A stretch of DNA of 64,000 nt, taken from positions 62,001 to 126,000 of the forward strand of contig NZ_RHOA01000004.1 in assembly GCF_003946545.1 (NCBI RefSeq), in the 5' to 3' direction. This document shows, one piece after another, positions 50,378 to 60,788 of the stretch; positions within the stretch are counted from its first letter, which is position 1, and each line of letters opens with the position of its first letter. The notes beneath the pieces were generated by a model, which worked only from the letters and a program-made list of their open reading frames with translations, made no database searches and had not been told where the DNA came from. Source of the DNA: Levilactobacillus tangyuanensis (GTDB taxonomy: Bacteria; Bacillota; Bacilli; Lactobacillales; Lactobacillaceae). Made by a program: the position numbers and the translations under genes.

Positions 50378-50581
50378 GTGATCTTTTGGTTATTAGCACT
50401 ATTTTTATTGTTTCCCGTTCTCCGGATTGTTTTCGGATTGGGTGGCTGGTTGTTGGGCCTACTAGGAACCCTGATTGTTGGGGCAATTGTCCTCGTCGCC
50501 TTTGCAGCTTTCTTCTGGGTTTTTATCGCCGCCGCGTTAGTATTTGGTGGCCTGTGGATCTCACGATCCCTCTTAAGTTAA
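50378..50581 (+). CDS. Hydrophobic small membrane protein, 67 residues
   Basis: The protein is almost wholly hydrophobic, with two helices (about 3-25 and 28-58) rich in Leu, Val, Ala and Phe, starting MIFWLLALFLLF. GTG 50378 follows GGAG by 8 bases. A perfect terminator begins 5 bases after the stop. No family is recognised, though similar tiny proteins are common in lactobacilli. Confidence 0.65.
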   Translation: MIFWLLALFLLFPVLRIVFGLGGWLLGLLGTLIVGAIVLVAFAAFFWVFIAAALVFGGLWISRSLLS

Positions 50582-50585
50582 AATC

Positions 50586-50617
50586 AAAAGCGAATGGCAC
50601 AGCCATTCGCTTTTTTC
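50586..50617. terminator. Bidirectional terminator
   Basis: AAAAGCGAATGGC pairs with GCCATTCGCTTTT around ACA. It lies between the small membrane protein gene and the convergent hypothetical gene. Confidence 0.9.
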
Positions 50618-50622
50618 GTGAC

Positions 50623-50952
50623 CTATTCAAAAGAGATTTCCACCAGATAGGTGTGTTCGGATGGAATATGACTGGTTGTAATCCAGACCTGCTGGTAGTC
50701 TAGCTTGGAACTGCTGGTCAAGTCGAAGAAGTCGTTGAGCAGGTCGCCATTCTTCGCTAGGAAGTCTTCGTTCATCAGATTCACTTGTAAGTGGTTAACC
50801 GGGAAATAGAGATCTGCGTTGGCGACGGTGACCGTATCGGGGACACCGACCGCGATGACATTGCTATTCCGGCGTTTGATAAACGTCATTTCCGGTTGAT
50901 GCCGATGGATATAGGTTAAGACGTTATAGATTGAATCAGAGTTACTCGCCAC
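50623..50952 (-). CDS. Hypothetical protein, 109 residues
   Basis: This is a soluble protein with MASNSDSIYNVLTYIHRHQ at the start and a mixed alpha/beta composition (DTVTVANADLYFPV, then LDYQQVWITT). It has no recognised motif. The start is GTG behind GGAG with 10-nt spacing. It is convergent with the small membrane gene and divergent from the ABC exporter genes. Confidence 0.6.
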   Translation of the reverse strand: MASNSDSIYNVLTYIHRHQPEMTFIKRRNSNVIAVGVPDTVTVANADLYFPVNHLQVNLMNEDFLAKNGDLLNDFFDLTSSSKLDYQQVWITTSHIPSEHTYLVEISFE

Positions 50953-51033
50953 AATTCTCTAGCTCCCTTCGATGCTTACATTGTAACAAAAACTGGTCGC
51001 ATTACCAGTGACTGATGATTGGGTCTTCATTGA

Positions 51034-51061
51034 TTGCAAAAGAAAGTCAGTTGGGTATAAT
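51034..51061 (+). promoter_or_regulatory. Promoter of the ABC exporter operon
   Basis: TTGCAA (51034-51039) and TATAAT (51056-51061) are 16 bp apart. The 5' leader of about 55 bases contains the complement to the small RNA (51097-51110). Confidence 0.7.
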
Positions 51062-51123
51062 TATCGCATATGCTTTTTATTAAATAAGACAATGAAATAA
51101 GAGAGAAAGAAGGCCAAAATCAA

Positions 51124-52857
51124 ATGATACGACTAGCCCGTAAACACCTTGACTGGTGGGCGGTTATCCTGGCGGTTGTGTTCATGATCGTCCAGGTATC
51201 CTGTGATCTTTCCTTACCGACGTTAACCTCGGATATTATCGATAAGGGGATTGCCACGAATGATATTGCCTACATCTGGCGCACTGGGGGCAAAATGCTC
51301 CTGCTGAGTTTTATTGGTGTCCTGGGGGCGGCCGGCAATGTTTACTTTGCGGCCACTCAATCCCAGAAGATGGGGCAACGCATCCGGTCCGGCATTTTTA
51401 AGAAGGTCACGTTTTCATCAACCGAGGAATTTGAAACGGTTGGGAATGCTTCCTTGATTACGCGAACCACTAACGACGTTGTCCAGATTCAAAATGTCAT
51501 GGTGCAGATGCTGCGAATGATGTTGATGGCACCCATCATGTTAGTGGGTGCGGGCGTGTTGGCCTACGTTAAGAGTCCACGCCTAACGGTGGTCTTCTTG
51601 GTTGCATTGCCCGTGCTGGCCGCCTTTACCGGGGTCATTATGTACTTTGCCGTGCCACTCTTTAAGAGCCTCCAAAAGAAGATTGATCGGATTAACCTCA
51701 TCTTCCGGGAAGGATTAACGGGGGTTCGGGTTATTCGGGCCTTCAATCAAGATGAATTCGAACAGGATCGTTTCGAGAAATCCAACCGAGACTACACGCA
51801 GACCGGGATCAAGGTCTTTATGATTGTTTCCCTGATGTTCCCAATTATTACTTTAATTATTAGTGGCACCAACATTGGGATCGTTTGGTATGGGGGTCAA
51901 TTGATTTCCAGCCAAGCCATGGAAGTGGGTAATTTAGTTGCCTTCATGACTTATGCGACTCAGATTCTGATTAGCTTCATGATGGTTTCCATGGTGTTTG
52001 TGTTCGTGCCACGGGCCCAGGCCTCGGCCGCCCGGATTAACGAAGTCATGGATCTTAAATCAAAGATTAACGATGCTGACCAACCGGTCGATTTTGACCA
52101 CAGCCAGGCTAGTCTAAGCTTTGAACACGTTAACTTCCGGTACACTGGCGCCGAAGAACTGGCGTTGGCCGATGTTAACTTTTCGGCCAAGGCGGGGCAA
52201 ACGGTCGCCATCATTGGGGGAACCGGTTCGGGTAAGTCGACCTTGGTTAACCTGATTCCCCGCCTGTTTGACCCCGAAAGTGGCCAAATTATGGTTGATG
52301 GGTCGCCATTGCCGGCCGTCAGCCAGGCCGATCTGCACGCGGCCATTTCAATCACGCAACAGCAAGCGGTCCTGTTTTCTGGGACGATCCGGACCAATAT
52401 GGTCTATGGGATGGCGGACGCGAGCGATGATCAAATCTGGCACGCACTCGACATTGCCCAAGCAACGGACTTCGTTAAGGAGGCTGGTGGCTTGGATGCC
52501 GTGGTCGAACAGAATGGGGATAACTTCTCGGGTGGTCAACGACAACGGTTAGTCATTGCGCGAACCATCTTGAAGTAGGCAAGTGTTTACATTTTCGATG
52601 ATTCCTTCTCGGCTTTGGACTTTAAGACGGACGCCGCCTTACGGGAAGCCCTTAAGACTGATGACCAAGTGAACCAAGGCGTCACGGTCATCGTTGCCCA
52701 ACGGGTTTCCACGGTGGCCAACGCCGACCTGATCCTCGTGATCGATGGTGGACGGATTGTCGGCCAAGGGACTCACGATGAACTGAAAGAAACGAACAAG
52801 ACCTACCAGGAAATTCTGGAGTCTCAACTCCGAAAGGGGGATGTGATCGATGCGTAA
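51124..52857 (+). pseudogene. ABC exporter subunit interrupted by an in-frame TAG
   Basis: The frame encodes an LmrC/YheI-like half transporter of about 577 codons: six membrane helices (about 1-310) and an ATPase domain with Walker A GGTGSGKST (near 365) and signature FSGGQRQR (near 469). Codon 485 is TAG (52576-52578). The frame continues undisturbed into VYIFDDSFSALDFKTDAALR, the Walker B/D-loop region, the switch His segment IVAQRVSTV, and a stop overlapping the next gene. A single base change explains the break. The truncated product lacks Walker B and cannot hydrolyse ATP. The noncanonical IFDDS Walker B indicates the degenerate site of a heterodimer. It may be recent decay, a sequencing error or stop readthrough. 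Confidence 0.85.
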
Positions 52858-54682
52858 TGGACGCGGTGCTGCAACGAAGCAGCGACCTCAAAGCTTTTGG
52901 CGGACCACATTCCGTCTCTTCCGGTACATGAAGCACTGGTTGCCCGGGATCTCACTGGTCTTGGTCTTAGCCACGGTAGCGGTTATTTTACAAATCCGGA
53001 CGCCTAAGATCTTAGGGAAGGCAACCACGGAACTTTTCAAGGGCGTGATGAAGGGGCAAGCCGAGCTGAAGGCGGGGCTGCCAATTCACAATCTGCCTGT
53101 GAACTTTGACAAGATTGGCCACATTCTATTGATCGTTGGGGTCATGTATGCCGGGGCAGCCGTCTTTAATGTCATTCAGTCCATCATCATGAACTGGATT
53201 TCCCAAAAGGTGGTTTACCAACTGCGCCGGGACTTGAAAGAGAAGATGAAGGTTCTGCCAATCAGTTACTACGATAGCCATAGTAACGGGGACCTGATGT
53301 CGCGGATGGCTAACGATATGGATAACATTGGTGGGACGTTACAACAGACGCTCTCACAATTGGTGACCAGTGTCCTGACGTTCTTTGGGGTCCTCTACAT
53401 GATGCTCACCATTAGTGGCTGGCTCACCTTAGTCGCGTTGGTTTCCGTGCCCTTGAGTCTCCTCGTGGTGATGTTGGTTGCTCCGCGGTCACAGAAGTTT
53501 TTCGCCGGGCAACAAAAGAACCTGGGTCTATTGAACAACACGGTTGAAGAAACTTACGCGGGTCATACCGTTGTGAAGACCTTCAACCGCGAACAGGCCA
53601 CACAGGAACAATTCGAAGAGCACAACCAGAAATATTATCAATCAGCCTGGAAGGCGCAATTTGTTTCCAGCTTGATCTTTCCACTGATGAACTTCGTTAA
53701 GAACCTGGATTACCTGGCGGTCGCCGTGATTGGTGGGATTCAAGTGGCCAATGGCCAAGTGAGCTTGGGGAACGTGCAGGCATTCCTGCAATACACGAAC
53801 CAATTTTCACAACCCATCACGCAGATGGCCAACCTGACCAACACGATTCAAGCCACAATTGCCTCGGCCGAACGGATCTTTGCCGTTCTCGATGAGGGGG
53901 AAATGCCGGCGAGTGAAACCGTGACTGAAAAGGCTGATACGGCTAACATCTTGGAATTTGACGATGTTAGCTTCCAATACGTTGATGACACGCCATTGAT
54001 TGCCGACTTTAACTTAAAGGTTAAGCCGGGGGAAATGGTCGCCATCGTTGGGCCGACCGGTGCCGGGAAGACTACGATTATTAACCTGCTTGAACGTTTC
54101 TATGACGTTAAGGGCGGGGAGATTCGGTTCCAAGGCCAGAATACCAAGCAATTATCCCGAAACGATTTACGGAAACATTTTGCGATGGTTCTGCAGGATA
54201 CCTGGCTCTTCACGGGTTCGATTTTTGACAACATCAAGTATGGTCGTGAGGATGCTACCGATGACGACGTGTACGCGGCGGCTAAAGCAGCTCATGCGGA
54301 TACCTTCATTCGGCAACTGCCTGATGGTTATGATACGGTGTTGAATGAGGCCGCAACCAATATTTCCCAAGGCCAACGGCAATTGTTGACGATTGCCCGG
54401 GCCTTCGTTGCCGATCCGGATGTTTTAATCCTGGATGAGGCCACGAGTTCTGTGGATACACGGACTGAAATGCTGATTCAAAAGGCCATGGAAAGTCTCC
54501 TGGCCGGTCGGACCAGCTTCGTGGTTGCGCACCGACTGTCAACGATTCAAAATGCCGAGAACATTGTGGTGATGAACCACGGGCATATTGTTGAAACCGG
54601 GAACCACGATAGCTTATTGGCGGCGGATGGGTTCTACGCGGACCTGTACAACAGTCAATTTAAGGGAAACAACTTAGCTTAA
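52850..54682 (+). CDS. ABC multidrug exporter subunit (LmrD-like)
   Basis: This 610-residue half transporter has six membrane helices (about 35-340). Its ATPase domain has Walker A GPTGAGKTT (near 400), signature ISQGQRQLLTIA (near 504), canonical Walker B VLILDEATSSVD with catalytic Glu, and switch His in VAHRLSTI. It overlaps the broken partner gene by 8 bases. Heterodimeric exporters of this type (LmrCD, BmrCD) expel drugs, bile acids or other amphiphiles and need both subunits. The signature here, ISQGQ instead of LSGGQ, is the usual variation of this partner. Confidence 0.9.
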   Translation: MRNGRGAATKQRPQSFWRTTFRLFRYMKHWLPGISLVLVLATVAVILQIRTPKILGKATTELFKGVMKGQAELKAGLPIHNLPVNFDKIGHILLIVGVMYAGAAVFNVIQSIIMNWISQKVVYQLRRDLKEKMKVLPISYYDSHSNGDLMSRMANDMDNIGGTLQQTLSQLVTSVLTFFGVLYMMLTISGWLTLVALVSVPLSLLVVMLVAPRSQKFFAGQQKNLGLLNNTVEETYAGHTVVKTFNREQATQEQFEEHNQKYYQSAWKAQFVSSLIFPLMNFVKNLDYLAVAVIGGIQVANGQVSLGNVQAFLQYTNQFSQPITQMANLTNTIQATIASAERIFAVLDEGEMPASETVTEKADTANILEFDDVSFQYVDDTPLIADFNLKVKPGEMVAIVGPTGAGKTTIINLLERFYDVKGGEIRFQGQNTKQLSRNDLRKHFAMVLQDTWLFTGSIFDNIKYGREDATDDDVYAAAKAAHADTFIRQLPDGYDTVLNEAATNISQGQRQLLTIARAFVADPDVLILDEATSSVDTRTEMLIQKAMESLLAGRTSFVVAHRLSTIQNAENIVVMNHGHIVETGNHDSLLAADGFYADLYNSQFKGNNLA

Positions 54683-54690
54683 ACTGATCA

Positions 54691-54751
54691 TGATGGATTG
54701 TGAGGCGTTTGCTGGCCGTGAGACCGCAGCACCGCGCAATCTATTTTTTTA
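54691..54751 (+). terminator. Terminator-like hairpin of the ABC operon
   Basis: GATTG pairs with CAATC, with inner CTG/CAG and GCG pairings. TATTTTTTT follows. Confidence 0.5.
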
Positions 54752-54834
54752 TAATCGAACGAATTTTAACCGTAAATAGCTGGCAGGTTGGCCTGGGTAA
54801 GCTACAATAGAAGACAGAGAGAGGGCGTGTTGGT

Positions 54835-55845
54835 GTGGCATATACACAGACAAAGGCGGCGTTACAGCGGCTGATTGATGATGGGGTAGTTCCAGGGGTA
54901 AGCTATGCCTTCGTCGATGGCGATCGGGTATTGAGTGGCGCGATGGGACGAGCGGCAATCGTGCCGCGGTCGGAAGTGCTCCGACCAGGCATGACTTATG
55001 ACGTGGCGTCCCTGACTAAAGTAGTGGGGACACTGACGGTCACCCTGCAACTACTTGCTCAGGGTCGCCTGCGGCTGACGGATTCGCTGCATGATTGGTT
55101 ACCGGGGTGGGCGGACCGGCGGGTGACGATTCATCACTTACTCACGCATACCTCTGGTATCATTGGGTACATTCCTAATCGGGATGCGCTGAATGCCGAA
55201 GAGTTAACGGCGGCGCTATTGACCCTGCACGTTGGGCCAACCTTCAATCGTAAAATGGTGTATGCCGATGTGAACTATATTTTCCTGGGATGGATCTTGG
55301 AACAAGCGCTGGGGGCGCCCGTGCAGGACCTTGTTCGGCAGCGAGTCCTGGAGCCACTCGGTATGCGGCACAGCACCTTTACGCCAAGCGATCCCACCCA
55401 ATGTGTGCCAACGGCCTTTGCGCCGGGCCGCGGAATGGTGCGGGGACAGGTCCACGATCCCAAGGCGTTTGTCCTGGGCAAGCGGTGTGGCTCGGCGGGC
55501 TTGTTCAGCACGGCGGCCGACCTGGCGACCTTTTGTCAGGGGGTTCTGCATCCGGAAAGGGTCGCGGCGGTCTTGCCACCAGCCTGGGTTCATCGCTTAA
55601 CGGCGGATTTGACCCCGTCTGGAAAGGCGCGGCGGTCTTTGGGCTGGGCATTAACGGTAGCCCAGACGCCAACGCCCCACTGGGTCATCTGGCACTCCGG
55701 TTTTACCGGCACTTATTTGGCCCTAGACCCGGCAACCGATCAGGCCATGGTCTTCCTGACCAATCGGGTTCATCCCTATGCCCCGAACGAGCCGTACCTC
55801 GACCAACGCAACGCGGTCGTTGGTACCTACTTAGCAGAAAAATAA
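54835..55845 (+). CDS. Beta-lactamase-fold serine hydrolase
   Basis: This 336-residue protein belongs to the class C beta-lactamase/DD-peptidase fold (PBP4*/esterase group). The catalytic tetrapeptide is SLTK in VASLTKVVGTL (about residue 61). The second motif is YAD (in VYADVNYIFLG), and the third HSG in WHSGFTGTY. There is no signal peptide, so it acts in the cytoplasm or as an esterase, and not as a wall PBP. The start is GTG with a GA-rich stretch upstream. The gene is a single unit, and strong terminators follow. Confidence 0.82.
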   Translation: MAYTQTKAALQRLIDDGVVPGVSYAFVDGDRVLSGAMGRAAIVPRSEVLRPGMTYDVASLTKVVGTLTVTLQLLAQGRLRLTDSLHDWLPGWADRRVTIHHLLTHTSGIIGYIPNRDALNAEELTAALLTLHVGPTFNRKMVYADVNYIFLGWILEQALGAPVQDLVRQRVLEPLGMRHSTFTPSDPTQCVPTAFAPGRGMVRGQVHDPKAFVLGKRCGSAGLFSTAADLATFCQGVLHPERVAAVLPPAWVHRLTADLTPSGKARRSLGWALTVAQTPTPHWVIWHSGFTGTYLALDPATDQAMVFLTNRVHPYAPNEPYLDQRNAVVGTYLAEK

Positions 55846-55849
55846 CGAT

Positions 55850-55886
55850 AGTCCGGATACCAATTGCAGGGTATCCGGACTTTTTG
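55850..55886 (+). terminator. Terminator of the serine hydrolase gene
   Basis: AGTCCGGATACC pairs with GGTATCCGGACT around a 7-base loop, followed by five T. Confidence 0.9.
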
Positions 55887-55925
55887 CGTAAAAAAACCGT
55901 CATACCGAGGATCCGGCGTGACGGT
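55887..55925 (-). terminator. Terminator of gatD-murT
   Basis: On the minus strand, ACCGTCACGCCG pairs with the CGGTATGACGGT side and is followed by seven T. Confidence 0.8.
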
Positions 55926-55941
55926 CGTTGATTGTAAAGTT

Positions 55942-56646
55942 TTAGAATGTGGCAGGAATCGGTAAAGCCTCTTGTTCACTGAAGTCGACGTCAGGGTATT
56001 TACGCTTCAACGCGGCAATCAGTAAGTGTTTAGCAATATTCCCATTACGAGTTAACACGGGGCCGTGGAAGTAGGAACAGTAGACGTTCTTATAGATAGC
56101 GCCCTCTGATCCATCCTCACCATTATTGCCCTTACCGGAAAGAACGTGGCCCAGGGGCCGTTCGTCTGCACCCAAGAAAGTTCGGCCTTGGTGATTTTCA
56201 AAGCCATGGTAAGTTTCGCCGGTTTCTTCATTCTTGATTTCGATGTTCCCAATGAATCGGTTGTTGTCTTGGGATAAGGTGTAATGGTCCAAGGCGCCGA
56301 TGCCGGGCATCTTTTCGCCGTCGGCCCCAACGTAGTAGTGACCCAATAGTTGGAAGCCCCCACAGATGGCTAAAATGGGACCACCGGACTCGATGAATTT
56401 AGTCAGCTCGGCTTTCTTTGTTTGGATGTCCTTGGAGACAATGGTCTGTTCGAAGTCTTGGCCACCGCCAAACAACGCCATGTCGTAGTCGTCTGAGTGA
56501 AATTCTTCGTCCAGGCTGACAACGGTGACCTTGATGTCGACGTCCATTTGCTTCGCGTAGTACTTCAATGCCAGAATGTTACCGGCATCGCCATACGTAT
56601 TCATTAGGTCACCATAGAGGTGAGCAACGTTTAGTTCATAACTCAT
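55942..56646 (-). CDS. gatD: Lipid II isoglutaminyl synthase, glutaminase subunit
   Basis: GatD strips ammonia from glutamine and MurT uses it to amidate the D-Glu of lipid II, giving D-iso-Gln. This modification is needed for cross-linking and resistance. The 234-residue class I amidotransferase has the nucleophile Cys95 in [10 protein letters not shown] and the catalytic His in SYFHGPVL (about 190), but no Glu of the classic triad, as in known GatD. Its ATG overlaps the murT stop by four bases. It is the second gene of a murT-gatD operon ending at the adjacent terminator. Confidence 0.94.
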   Translation of the reverse strand: MSYELNVAHLYGDLMNTYGDAGNILALKYYAKQMDVDIKVTVVSLDEEFHSDDYDMALFGGGQDFEQTIVSKDIQTKKAELTKFIESGGPILAICGGFQLLGHYYVGADGEKMPGIGALDHYTLSQDNNRFIGNIEIKNEETGETYHGFENHQGRTFLGADERPLGHVLSGKGNNGEDGSEGAIYKNVYCSYFHGPVLTRNGNIAKHLLIAALKRKYPDVDFSEQEALPIPATF

Positions 56647-57992
56647 TCGCCAATGGCCTCCTTAATGTAGCCTTGTTCCTTCATGATGTCGCGGACCTGG
56701 AGCATGGCCGTGTAGGTCGCCAGAACGTAAACGCGTTCGGTTGGTAACTCGGCGATGTCCGCCACAACCTTCTTCAGGTCGGGTTCGACGATGTGTTTGT
56801 CATCGGGAACGCCAGCAACTTTCAGCCGGAACGTGATGTCCTTGTAGCGTTCACCACCGGTGATGAACTTCGGGACATCCATCTGGGTCAGCTTTTCAAA
56901 GTCGCCGTCCCAGATCCAACTGGTATCAATTCCATCGGCATAGTTTGCGTTCAGCAAGGCTACCAAGGAGAAGGGATGGGTTTCGCGGCTAATGGTCTGT
57001 AAGACTTGGTCCAACCCAACCGGGTTCTTGACCAAGATAATGGTGACCTTTTTGCCGTCGACATCGATGACTTCTTGGCGACCGAAGACGCGTTCATCGC
57101 TGTTGAACGCATTGCTGATTTCGGTTGGACTGACATCGAAGAATTGACCAACCGCGTAAGCGGCTAGTGCGTTGTAGATGTTATAAGTTCCGCCGATTTG
57201 AATCTTGAATGGGTGACCGTCCAATTCAAACTTAGAAGAGGTTGGGGTTTGTTCGCCCAGCTTCGTCAAACGATAGGTGAGCTCAGGGCGAGCAAAGCCA
57301 CAGTGAGGGCAGAAGTACTTGCCTTGGTTCCCATAGGTTAGGGAATGGTAGTGCAAGATGTGCTCACACTTGGGACAAAGGACGCCATCCGTATTGGCCT
57401 TGGCCTTGAAGTCCTGATCGGGTTCGTTGTCGAAGCCGTAGTACAAGATTGGATTCGGTAAGTCCTTTGAGTGGAAGATTGGGGAATCCCCGTTGGCAAT
57501 GATGGTCGCGTTGGGTGCCAAGGCCACCCCGTCGAGAATTTTTTGGTAAGTGGTGTAGATTTCACCGAAGCGGTCCATCTGATCCCGGAAAATATTGGTA
57601 AAGACGAAGGCTTTGGGTTCAATGTATTTAGTAATATTGATGACGTTAGCCTCATCAACTTCTAAGACGGCAATTGGTCGCCCAGATTGAGACTTTTCGG
57701 CCTTAAGGAACGTCGTAACGATCCCCTGTTCCATGTTGGAACCGGAGGGGTTGGTCAGGACGCCCGGGTATTTTTCATTCAGTACGGACACGGTGAGGGC
57801 AGTCGTCAACGTTTTACCGTTGGTTCCCGTCACGATGACCAGATCATACTTTGCCCCAAGTGCCCGCAAGATGCTGGGGTCGAGAGTCAGAGTAATCTTC
57901 CCTGGGAGGGAACTTCCTCCGTTGAGAAATTTATGCAAAAACCAGTACGAGGACTTCCCCGCAAAGGTTGCAACGCCGCTTCTTAATGACAT
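56643..57992 (-). CDS. murT: Lipid II isoglutaminyl synthase, MurT subunit
   Basis: This 449-residue Mur-ligase-like enzyme activates the D-Glu of lipid II with ATP and receives ammonia from GatD. The P-loop is [13 protein letters not shown] (about 53-65), and a zinc ribbon with two CxxC pairs sits in the middle domain (VLCPKCEHI near 208, FCPHCGFA near 229). This ribbon marks MurT against MurE/MurF. A C-terminal domain of unknown fold (DUF1727) follows. It is the first gene of the operon, divergent from tdk. Confidence 0.95.
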   Translation of the reverse strand: MSLRSGVATFAGKSSYWFLHKFLNGGSSLPGKITLTLDPSILRALGAKYDLVIVTGTNGKTLTTALTVSVLNEKYPGVLTNPSGSNMEQGIVTTFLKAEKSQSGRPIAVLEVDEANVINITKYIEPKAFVFTNIFRDQMDRFGEIYTTYQKILDGVALAPNATIIANGDSPIFHSKDLPNPILYYGFDNEPDQDFKAKANTDGVLCPKCEHILHYHSLTYGNQGKYFCPHCGFARPELTYRLTKLGEQTPTSSKFELDGHPFKIQIGGTYNIYNALAAYAVGQFFDVSPTEISNAFNSDERVFGRQEVIDVDGKKVTIILVKNPVGLDQVLQTISRETHPFSLVALLNANYADGIDTSWIWDGDFEKLTQMDVPKFITGGERYKDITFRLKVAGVPDDKHIVEPDLKKVVADIAELPTERVYVLATYTAMLQVRDIMKEQGYIKEAIGE

Positions 57993-58195
57993 GGATACTT
58001 CGCTCCTTATCGAGACAAATTTCGTGTCGAATTCCTTGTTTGTTCAAGTGTTAATTCTAACATGGTTTGGTAGATAAGAGGAGCCATCCGGTTCAGCTTT
58101 GGGAAAACGCAAGAAAAGTTTGGCAATCCCACAGTCGAATTTTCGTTAGTGATCGGCTATAATAGATAGAAACTGTCAAAAAGGTGGGAATTAAC

Positions 58196-58780
58196 GTGGC
58201 GCAGTTATTTTTTCGGTACGGCGCAATGAATAGTGGGAAGACCATTGAAATCTTGAAGGTCGCTCACAATTACGAGGAACAAGGCAAACGGGTGATCATC
58301 ATGACGAGTGGTCTGGATACCCGAGACAACGTCGGTTACATCACGAGCCGCATCGGATTGAAACGAGCCGCTCATCCAATCTTTAAAGAGACGAATTTGT
58401 ACGATGCGATTGAAAAGTTGGATCCAAAGGCCAACTGCGTCTTGATTGACGAGGCCCAATTTTTAACGAAGGAACACGTGTTACAACTCGCAAAAGTGGT
58501 CGATGAGTTAAAGATTCCGGTCATGACTTTTGGGTTGAAAAACGATTTCCGCAACGACTTGTTCGAAGGGACAAAGTACCTGCTGCTGTATGCAGATAAA
58601 ATTGAGGAAATGAAGACCATCTGCTGGTTCTGCACGAAGAAGGCCATCATGAATCTTCGTTTCCATGATAACAAACCCGTGTACGAGGGTGAACAGGTCC
58701 AAATTGGTGGTAATGAAACCTATTATCCAGTCTGTCGGCGGCATTATTTTAACCCGCCATTAGATCAGATTGGGAAATAG
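58196..58780 (+). CDS. tdk: Thymidine kinase
   Basis: This type II TK phosphorylates thymidine for salvage. The 194-residue protein starts with the P-loop GAMNSGKT (9-16). It has the DEAQF Walker B-like motif, the lasso region near [12 protein letters not shown], and a four-Cys zinc site (CWFC and PVCRRH). Starting at GTG 58196 gives the family-typical [15 protein letters not shown] and a GGTGGG SD 8 bases away. The GTG at 58184 lies on that SD. TATAAT near 58159 is the likely -10. It leads the series towards prfA. Confidence 0.94.
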   Translation: MAQLFFRYGAMNSGKTIEILKVAHNYEEQGKRVIIMTSGLDTRDNVGYITSRIGLKRAAHPIFKETNLYDAIEKLDPKANCVLIDEAQFLTKEHVLQLAKVVDELKIPVMTFGLKNDFRNDLFEGTKYLLLYADKIEEMKTICWFCTKKAIMNLRFHDNKPVYEGEQVQIGGNETYYPVCRRHYFNPPLDQIGK

Positions 58781-58848
58781 CCATTTCAGTTAAGCACCGC
58801 TAAAGTGACCTGATGCTGGTAACAACTGAACGAAACGAGGTTAATCGA

Positions 58849-59934
58849 ATGGATGAAATGTTTGACAAGCTCCAGGCCGTTGCCGACCGTTATGACGAGC
58901 TGAATGAATTAATTAGTGACCCAGAAATCATTGCGGATACGCAACGTTTCATGGCACTTTCAAAAGAAGAAGGGGAACTCCGCGAGACGGTGGACAAGTA
59001 CCACCAATATCAAGACGTGACCCAACAAATTAGTGACGATGACGAAATGTTACGCGAAAAGTTAGATAGTGACATGGAAACCATGATCAAGGAAGAACTG
59101 AAGGACTTAACGTCTCAAAAAGAAGCCTTGGAAGAAGCCATCAAGGTCTTGCTCTTACCTAAAGATCCTAACGATGACAAGAACATCATCATGGAAATCC
59201 ATGGGGCTGCCGGTGGGGACGAAGCCAGTCTCTTCGCTGCGGACCTCTTTAGCATGTACTCCAAGTATGCCGAACGTCAGGGTTGGCAGATTGAAATTGT
59301 CGACGAAAACGATACCGAGGTTGGGGGCTTCAAGGAAATTGTGCTGATGATTTCCGGTGACAAGGTTTACTCCAAGCTGAAGTATGAAAACGGTGCGCAC
59401 CGGGTGCAACGGGTACCCGTAACAGAATCGGCCGGACGGGTACATACCAGTACCGCAACGGTTGGTGTGATGCCTGAAGAACAAGACGTTGACATTGACA
59501 TCGATCCTAAGGATATTCGGACCGACGTTTACCGGTCATCCGGTGCCGGTGGGCAACATATTAACAAGACGTCATCCGCCGTGCGGATGACCCACTTACC
59601 AACTGGGATCGTCGTGGCCATGCAAGACGAACGGTCACAACAACAGAACCGGGCCAAGGCCATGCAGATTCTGCGGACTCGGGTCTACGACTACTATAAG
59701 CAACAGGAAGAAAGTGCCTACAACGCTGAACGAAAGTCAGCCGTGGGGACCGGGGATCGTTCGGAACGGATTCGGACCTACAACTATCCTCAAAACCGGG
59801 TCACCGATCACCGAATCGGCTTAACCTTAAACAAGTTAGACCGGATTATGAATGGTGAGTTGGATGATATTGTTGATGCCTTAATTCTGTCGGATCAGGC
59901 AGCTAAGCTGGAAGATCTCAAGAACAATGGCTAA
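58849..59934 (+). CDS. prfA: Peptide chain release factor 1
   Basis: RF1 ends translation at UAA and UAG. The 361-residue protein has the coiled-coil N-terminal domain (about 1-110), a PxT-type stop-recognition region (in [19 protein letters not shown]) and the GGQ catalytic motif in [12 protein letters not shown] (about 231-242). ATG 58849, 8 bases after GAGG, gives [11 protein letters not shown]. The frame from 58813 has no SD. Its last codons overlap prmC, whose product methylates the GGQ glutamine. RF1 of this strain would terminate at the TAG in the ABC gene. Confidence 0.96.
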   Translation: MDEMFDKLQAVADRYDELNELISDPEIIADTQRFMALSKEEGELRETVDKYHQYQDVTQQISDDDEMLREKLDSDMETMIKEELKDLTSQKEALEEAIKVLLLPKDPNDDKNIIMEIHGAAGGDEASLFAADLFSMYSKYAERQGWQIEIVDENDTEVGGFKEIVLMISGDKVYSKLKYENGAHRVQRVPVTESAGRVHTSTATVGVMPEEQDVDIDIDPKDIRTDVYRSSGAGGQHINKTSSAVRMTHLPTGIVVAMQDERSQQQNRAKAMQILRTRVYDYYKQQEESAYNAERKSAVGTGDRSERIRTYNYPQNRVTDHRIGLTLNKLDRIMNGELDDIVDALILSDQAAKLEDLKNNG

Positions 59935-60769
59935 GCAAGTGACTTACTTTAGCTTGCTCCATACGGCCCAGGAACAATTGACGGTCGCACGGCAAGATCC
60001 TAGTGCGGCGGAATACCTGTTGCTCGAGGGACGGAATTGGCGCTACACGCAGCTGGTCCAACACTACCGGGACGTGGTTCCGGCCTCGGTGTTGGACCAG
60101 TTTCGTCATCAGCTAGATCGCGTCTTAGCTGGTGAGCCGGCGCAATACGTATTGGGCCACGCGCCGTTCTATGGCCGTGAGTTTCAGGTGACGGCGGCCA
60201 CCTTGATTCCCCGTCAGGAGACCGAGGAACTGGTCGAATGGGTCTTAACGGACTGTCCGCAGGAGCCCCTGAAATTAGCCGACATTGGCACCGGTAGCGG
60301 CGCCATCGCGCTATCATTGAAGCTGGAACGTCCGGATTGGCAGGTGACCGCCACGGATATTTCTGCGGCGGCCGTTGCAGTGGCTCGGCAAAACGCCGAG
60401 GCTTTGAATGCGGCGGTTCGGTTTGAGGTGGGGGATCTGTTGGCGCCATTGGCGGGACAACGATTCGATACGATTGTATCGAACCCGCCCTACATCGACC
60501 AGGCGGAACGACCGGTGATGGATGAGTCTGTTAAGCGATTCGAGCCGGACCAGGCGTTGTACGCTGCGGATCATGGGCTGGCTTTCTACCAGCGCTTTGC
60601 GGCGGCACTACCGGCATTCTTAACGCCTAAGGGTTGCTTCTTTGCCGAGATTGGCTATCACCAGGGTCCAGCCGTGCGCGAACTCTTCACCGCGGCGTTA
60701 CCGGCCGCTAGGGTGACGGTCCGTCAGGATATTAATGGCCAGGACCGGATGGTCAAAGTGCAATTGTGA
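59927..60769 (+). CDS. prmC: Release factor glutamine methyltransferase
   Basis: PrmC methylates the glutamine of GGQ in RF1/RF2 using SAM, raising termination efficiency. The 280-residue protein has an N-terminal helical domain with [15 protein letters not shown]. Motif [14 protein letters not shown], is near 117, and the NPPYID catalytic motif is near 186. It overlaps the prfA stop by 8 bases, the usual coupling. tsaC starts 19 bases later, so prfA-prmC-tsaC make one operon. Confidence 0.95.
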   Translation: MAKQVTYFSLLHTAQEQLTVARQDPSAAEYLLLEGRNWRYTQLVQHYRDVVPASVLDQFRHQLDRVLAGEPAQYVLGHAPFYGREFQVTAATLIPRQETEELVEWVLTDCPQEPLKLADIGTGSGAIALSLKLERPDWQVTATDISAAAVAVARQNAEALNAAVRFEVGDLLAPLAGQRFDTIVSNPPYIDQAERPVMDESVKRFEPDQALYAADHGLAFYQRFAAALPAFLTPKGCFFAEIGYHQGPAVRELFTAALPAARVTVRQDINGQDRMVKVQL

Positions 60770-60788
60770 TAAGGGAGACTTAATATTT

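Noticed and set aside
52615-52857. Independent gene starting at TTG after the TAG
   Set aside because: It has no SD and encodes only the Walker B to C-terminal part of the interrupted ABC subunit. It is treated as the 3' part of that pseudogene.
55290-55931. 213-codon ORF rich in Gly, Ala and Arg
   Set aside because: It is a shifted-frame shadow of the beta-lactamase-fold gene, whose own frame has all catalytic motifs.
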